Shown piece by piece: positions 48,377 through 51,829 of a stretch of 51,829 nucleotides of DNA. Origin of the DNA: Hydrogenophaga sp. Root209 (GTDB taxonomy: Bacteria; Pseudomonadota; Gammaproteobacteria; Burkholderiales; Burkholderiaceae_C); the NCBI RefSeq assembly GCF_001428625.1, contig NZ_LMIE01000030.1:27560-79388 (forward strand). The letters run 5' to 3'. The position numbers and the translations under genes were made by a program. The notes below the pieces were generated by a model that was not told the origin of the DNA, made no database searches, and saw only the letters and a list, made by a program, of their open reading frames with translations. Position 1 is the first letter of the stretch; each line of letters starts with the position of its first letter.

Positions 48377-48994
48377 ATGCGTGCAAGAACCCTCTCCACC
48401 GCCCTGTTGTGGGCTGCTCTGGCGGGCAGCGGCCAGTTGTTGATGAGCGCTCCCGCCCAGGCCCAGGCGGCGCGCTACGAGCTGGACCCCGACCACATCA
48501 CAGTGGCCTTCCTGGTCGACCACATCGGCTTTGCCAAAGTGCTCGGCCTGTTCCGTTCGGCCCGCGGCAGCTACCGTTTCGACGAGGCCAGCGCCACGCT
48601 CTCCGAGGTGCGCATCGAGGTGGAGACCGCCAGCGTCTTCAGCAACCAGCGCAAGCGCGACGACCACCTGAAGGGGCCGGACTTCCTCAACAGCGGCGAG
48701 TTTCCGAAGATGGTGTTCACCGCCGCCAGCGCCAAGCGCACCGGCGAGCGCACCTTCGAGATCGGCGGCCAGCTCGAGCTGCTGGGCAAGTCGTTGCCGC
48801 TCACGCTGCAGGCCACCTGGAACAAGAGCGCCGAGTCGCCGATGGGCGGCCCGCTGCGCAAGCCCTACACAATGGGCGTGTCGGCGCGCGGCAGCTTCAA
48901 GCGCAGCGCCTACGGCATGAACTACGCGGTGTCCAACGGCTGGGTGGGTGACGAAGTGCCGCTCATCATCGAGTTCGAGGCCGTGCGCCAGTGA
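48377..48994 (+). CDS. YceI-family periplasmic lipid-binding protein
   Basis: A 205-residue secreted protein with a Sec signal ending APAQAQA. The mature protein opens RYELDPDHITVAFLVDHIGFAKVLGLF, the YceI-fold signature, and later has DDHLKGPDFLNSGEFPKMVF. YceI lipocalin-like barrels bind isoprenoid or other lipid molecules. It lies between the phosphatidyltransferase and the sulfatase-fold gene; its stop overlaps the next start (GTGA). A role in holding a lipid intermediate is inferred. Confidence 0.92.
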   Translation: MRARTLSTALLWAALAGSGQLLMSAPAQAQAARYELDPDHITVAFLVDHIGFAKVLGLFRSARGSYRFDEASATLSEVRIEVETASVFSNQRKRDDHLKGPDFLNSGEFPKMVFTAASAKRTGERTFEIGGQLELLGKSLPLTLQATWNKSAESPMGGPLRKPYTMGVSARGSFKRSAYGMNYAVSNGWVGDEVPLIIEFEAVRQ

Positions 48995-50694
48995 AGTGTG
49001 CAGACTCAGCGCTGCCGTCGGCGCTGGGCTGGCTGCTGCGCTTTGCCCTGGCCTTCGGGCTGCTCAACACCCTGCTGACCTTCGAGAACCGCTGGCCCGG
49101 CTTCGGGGTGGCGTACATGCCGCGCCTGTCCTTCGAACTGTGTCTGGCCGTGGTGGCCCTCATGGGTTGGGTGATCTGGCGAGGAAGCTTGTCACCCCGC
49201 GCGGCCACCGTCAGCGCAACGGGCTTCATGGCATTGGTGCTGGTGCGCTACGCCAGCGTGACGGCTGCGGCCGTGATGGGCCGACCCGTCAACGTGTACT
49301 GGGATGGGCGCCATGCCGGCGAGCTGCTGCGCGTGGCGGCGCAGTCCTGGCCCGTCTGGCAAGGGGTGGTCGTGTTGTTGGCATTGTTGCTCGGGACGTT
49401 GCTGCTGACCGCCGTGGCGCGCAGGGCGATAGCGGAGCTCGCGCGCGGCCTGGCTTGGGAGCGTCCACGGCCGTGGCTGCTGGCGGGTGTGGGGGTCTGC
49501 ACGCTGAGCTTTGCCGCCTACGTGCCGGAGCAGCGCGACACGCGCTGGTTTTTCTCGCTGCCCCTCACGCCCACGCTGGTGCACCAGGTCCAACTGCTTG
49601 CGCGTGTGGGGCGGCCCGGGCAGGCCACCCAGGTGCTGGGCCCGAGTCCGGTTTTTGATGGAGACCTGTCCGGACTGGTGAGCGACCCGGGCGCCGCCGA
49701 CGTGCTGCTGGTGTTCGCCGAGTCCTACGGCGCCATCACCTTCGACGATACGGCGCAGGCAGCCGCACTGGCCGCGCCGCGAACGGAGCTGGCCGAGGCC
49801 ATTCGGGCCAGTGGCCGTTTCGTGGTGTCGTCACGCGTCAAAGCGCCCACCTTCGGCGGATCGTCCTGGCTGTCGCACGCCGCGCTGCTGGCTGGCGTGG
49901 ACACCAGCGACCCAGCCGACCACGACCTGCTGCTGACCAGCCAGCGGCCCACGCTGGTGAGCCACTTCGAGCGCCACGGCTACCGCACGGTGGGCTGGAT
50001 GCCCGGCCTCAAGCGGCCGTGGCCCGAAGGCGTGTTCTACGGCTTCGACCGCCTGGCCGACGACGCCGGCATCGGCTACCGCGGCCCGGACTTCGGCTAC
50101 TGGCGCATCCCCGACCAGGCCGCCATGGCGCTGCTGCAGGCGCAGGAACTGGACCGAGCGTCGGACCGGTCGCCCCGCTTCGCCGTCTTCGCCACCACCA
50201 GCACCCACGCGCCGTTCCACCCGGTTGCGCCTTTCGTGCAGGACTGGAGCCGGTTGACGCAGCCCGATGCCTACATGCCGGCCGAGATGGCGGCCGCGCT
50301 GGCCGCACCGTTGTCTGTCACAGAGCCACTGTCACAGTACCTGGAGAGCCTGCGCTACCAGTTCGCCTGGCTGGCCGATTACCTGCGGCAGGTGGCGCCC
50401 CGGCCGCTGGTGATGGTGATCGTGGGCGACCACCAGCCGCCGGCCCTGGTCAGCGGCCCGGGCGCCTCATGGGACGTGCCGGTGCACGTGGTGAGTGACA
50501 ACCCGGCCCTGCTGCAACGCCTGCTGGGCAGCGGCTTCGTGCCCGGCCTGACACCGCCGGCACACGCGCTTGGCCCCCTGCACCAGCTGACGACCGTGCT
50601 GCTGGAGGCCTTCGATGCGCCGGGCGCCGGGGAGACGCTCGGTATCGAGCATGTGGCGGTGCCCGACGCACCCCACTCGGCGCCCGGCTCCTGA
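48991..50694 (+). CDS. LtaS-like membrane sulfatase/phosphotransferase-superfamily protein
   Basis: A 567-residue protein with about four or five N-terminal membrane segments (to about residue 180) and a large extracytoplasmic domain of the alkaline-phosphatase superfamily. Metal-site residues are seen in LLVFAESYGAI and VGDHQPP. The nucleophile region reads TFGGSSWLSHAAL, so a Ser (or the Thr just before) may act. Starts at GTG 48991 overlapping the YceI stop. Relatives transfer phosphoglycerol or phosphoethanolamine to lipids or sugars. Confidence 0.82.
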   Translation: MKCADSALPSALGWLLRFALAFGLLNTLLTFENRWPGFGVAYMPRLSFELCLAVVALMGWVIWRGSLSPRAATVSATGFMALVLVRYASVTAAAVMGRPVNVYWDGRHAGELLRVAAQSWPVWQGVVVLLALLLGTLLLTAVARRAIAELARGLAWERPRPWLLAGVGVCTLSFAAYVPEQRDTRWFFSLPLTPTLVHQVQLLARVGRPGQATQVLGPSPVFDGDLSGLVSDPGAADVLLVFAESYGAITFDDTAQAAALAAPRTELAEAIRASGRFVVSSRVKAPTFGGSSWLSHAALLAGVDTSDPADHDLLLTSQRPTLVSHFERHGYRTVGWMPGLKRPWPEGVFYGFDRLADDAGIGYRGPDFGYWRIPDQAAMALLQAQELDRASDRSPRFAVFATTSTHAPFHPVAPFVQDWSRLTQPDAYMPAEMAAALAAPLSVTEPLSQYLESLRYQFAWLADYLRQVAPRPLVMVIVGDHQPPALVSGPGASWDVPVHVVSDNPALLQRLLGSGFVPGLTPPAHALGPLHQLTTVLLEAFDAPGAGETLGIEHVAVPDAPHSAPGS

Positions 50695-50706
50695 GTCCGC
50701 CCCAGC

Positions 50707-51504
50707 TTAGGCCTCGACCAACCAGGCGTGCACATCGCCCGAGGGACCATCCGCCGGCATCTCGGCCAGCCAGGCGCGCAACGCATCGGCCGGCTCGCCC
50801 TGGGATTGCAGCAGGTGCAGGCGTTCGCCCAGCGACACGGCATAGCGGTAGCGTCCCGGCCCGGCCAGCGCTTCCAGCCGGGCTATGCAGCCCAGCGCGA
50901 TGTCGCGCACCGCCGGCAGGAACTCAAACGACAAGGCAGGCAGCGGCACGCTCAGGCCCATCAGCACCTCCAGTTCGAAACCTTCCACATCGATCTTCAC
51001 GAAATCGGGCACGCCGTGCGCGGCGATCAAGGCGTCCAGCGTGGTCACAGCCACCAGTGGCCCGGCTTGCCAGCGCACGGCGCGGAACGATGGCGCCGCG
51101 CCCGCGCGCCGCACAAAATCGGTCGAGAGCGTGGCCACGGTGGGTGTGCGCGGGCTGGCCAGCAGGCGGGCTTCGCCGGGCGCGCGGCCCAGCGCCTGCG
51201 GCAGCAGCGTGACATCGGCATCGCGACCGAAACGGCGCTGCAGCAGCTGGACAAAATCGGGCTGCGGTTCCAGCGCGACCACGCGCGCACCGAGCTGGCG
51301 GAAGGCCGCCACCCGGTTCCCGGCGTGCGCGCCGACGTCAAACGCCAGCCCGTTGGCCGGAACGAAGCGGCGGTAGAAACGCCTGAGCTGCGCACCGCGC
51401 CAGGGTATGCCACGGTAGACCAGCAGCGAACGCAGCAGGCCGAGCTGGCGGTTGAGGCGCTCACCCAGGCGATGTCCTGTCTCGGGTTTCATGGTCAAGA
51501 TCAT
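50707..51504 (-). CDS. FkbM-family SAM-dependent methyltransferase
   Basis: A 265-residue methyltransferase (ATG 51504; ATG 51492 is also in frame). The SAM motif is LAFDVGAHAGNRVAAF, followed by VVALEPQPDFVQLLQRRF and the FkbM signature VKIDVEGFELEVLMGL. FkbM members O-methylate sugars or other secondary metabolites. It is encoded convergently to the sulfatase-like gene (12-bp gap). It could methylate a sugar of the cluster's product; this is inference. Confidence 0.88.
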   Translation of the reverse strand: MILTMKPETGHRLGERLNRQLGLLRSLLVYRGIPWRGAQLRRFYRRFVPANGLAFDVGAHAGNRVAAFRQLGARVVALEPQPDFVQLLQRRFGRDADVTLLPQALGRAPGEARLLASPRTPTVATLSTDFVRRAGAAPSFRAVRWQAGPLVAVTTLDALIAAHGVPDFVKIDVEGFELEVLMGLSVPLPALSFEFLPAVRDIALGCIARLEALAGPGRYRYAVSLGERLHLLQSQGEPADALRAWLAEMPADGPSGDVHAWLVEA

Positions 51505-51554
51505 GCCGCGCTTCGCAGCGCCCGCCCCACACGTCTGATCACACCGGGACCGCC

Positions 51555-51829
51555 ATGGCCGACGACGCACCCAGCGAGCTCCTATCTCGCCGCCACCAGA
51601 TGTTCCCCCTGCTCACCGACGCCGAAATGGCGCGGATGCAGCGCTTCGGCACGCGTCAGACCCATGCGCCCGGCTCGCGCCTGGCCTGTTCGTGATCTTC
51701 GAGGGCGTGGTGGCGGTGAGTGAGCGCGATGGAATGGGCTGAGTCACACCGATCGTTCAACATCGCCGCGGCCACTTCATGGGTGAGGTGGGCGCCTTGT
51801 CGGGCAAGCCTTCGCTGGTCGATGGCGTC
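51555..51829 (+). pseudogene. Broken cyclic-nucleotide-binding-domain gene (reaches window end)
   Basis: ATG 51555 opens 46 codons ending TGA after GSRLACS. The start SELLSRRHQMFPLLTDAEMARM is that of a cNMP-binding domain. The domain then continues in another frame: LFVIFEGVVAVSERDGMG, a TGA stop, VTPIVQHRRGHFMGEVGALSG. The segment usually between GSRL and GLFVIFEG is missing, so there is at least a deletion with frameshift plus one in-frame stop. In related bacteria this domain precedes a thioredoxin-reductase-like module, which would lie outside the window. Confidence 0.68.

Overview
The window is GC-rich, densely coding DNA from a betaproteobacterium, most likely a Burkholderiales member of the Comamonadaceae. 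Supporting signs are two Bug (TctC-type) solute-receptor genes, complete Liv-type and His/Arg-type ABC operons, and a large CoA-thioester catabolic island. The genus cannot be fixed from the sequence. No rRNA, tRNA or CRISPR array was seen.

Positions 1-26.5 kb form a catabolic island. A plus-strand operon (1-4653) holds the end of an AMP-forming acyl-CoA ligase, two Bug receptors, an SDR, a degenerate SDR-like protein and an enoyl-CoA hydratase. A minus-strand run (18886 down to 4681) encodes an SDR, an acyl-CoA ligase, a fused double acyl-CoA dehydrogenase, two tandem LivK-like binding proteins, a Bug remnant, an Old Yellow Enzyme, an SMP-30-type lactonase, LivG/F/H/M, an SDR and an SDR remnant. 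A second minus-strand operon (23404-19001) encodes an SDR, an ADP-forming acyl-CoA synthetase, an enoyl-CoA hydratase and a TetR regulator. A divergent pair (SnoaL-like protein and IclR regulator) and a Baeyer-Villiger-type monooxygenase (26513-24852) complete it. The set fits import of a carboxylic or alicyclic compound, ring oxidation (dehydrogenase, monooxygenase, lactonase), CoA activation and beta-oxidation; the substrate is unknown. An 18-bp near-palindrome recurs upstream of the three minus-strand promoters, which points to a single TetR regulon.

Positions 26.6-27.7 kb are a scar with a frameshifted tyrosine-integrase remnant. From 27.66 to 31.9 kb lies a polar amino-acid ABC operon that contains an M14/AstE-like deacylase. 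From 31.9 to 42.4 kb are housekeeping and accessory genes: penicillin-acylase-family hydrolase, cyclase-FHA protein, LD-carboxypeptidase, a TadA-haloalkane dehalogenase fusion, NhaA, an OpgC-like protein, an SGNH hydrolase and a PaiB-like protein.

Positions 43.1-51.5 kb hold the most unusual group. It includes a stand-alone RibD-C-type reductase and a tight operon of zinc-free MDR dehydrogenase, PTPS-fold protein lacking the PTPS catalytic residues, GT4 glycosyltransferase and SAM methyltransferase. Divergent to this is an operon of CDP-alcohol phosphatidyltransferase, YceI and an LtaS-like membrane sulfatase-fold enzyme, followed by an FkbM methyltransferase. I infer an undescribed pathway making a modified small molecule or lipid. 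The window ends in a broken cyclic-nucleotide-binding gene.
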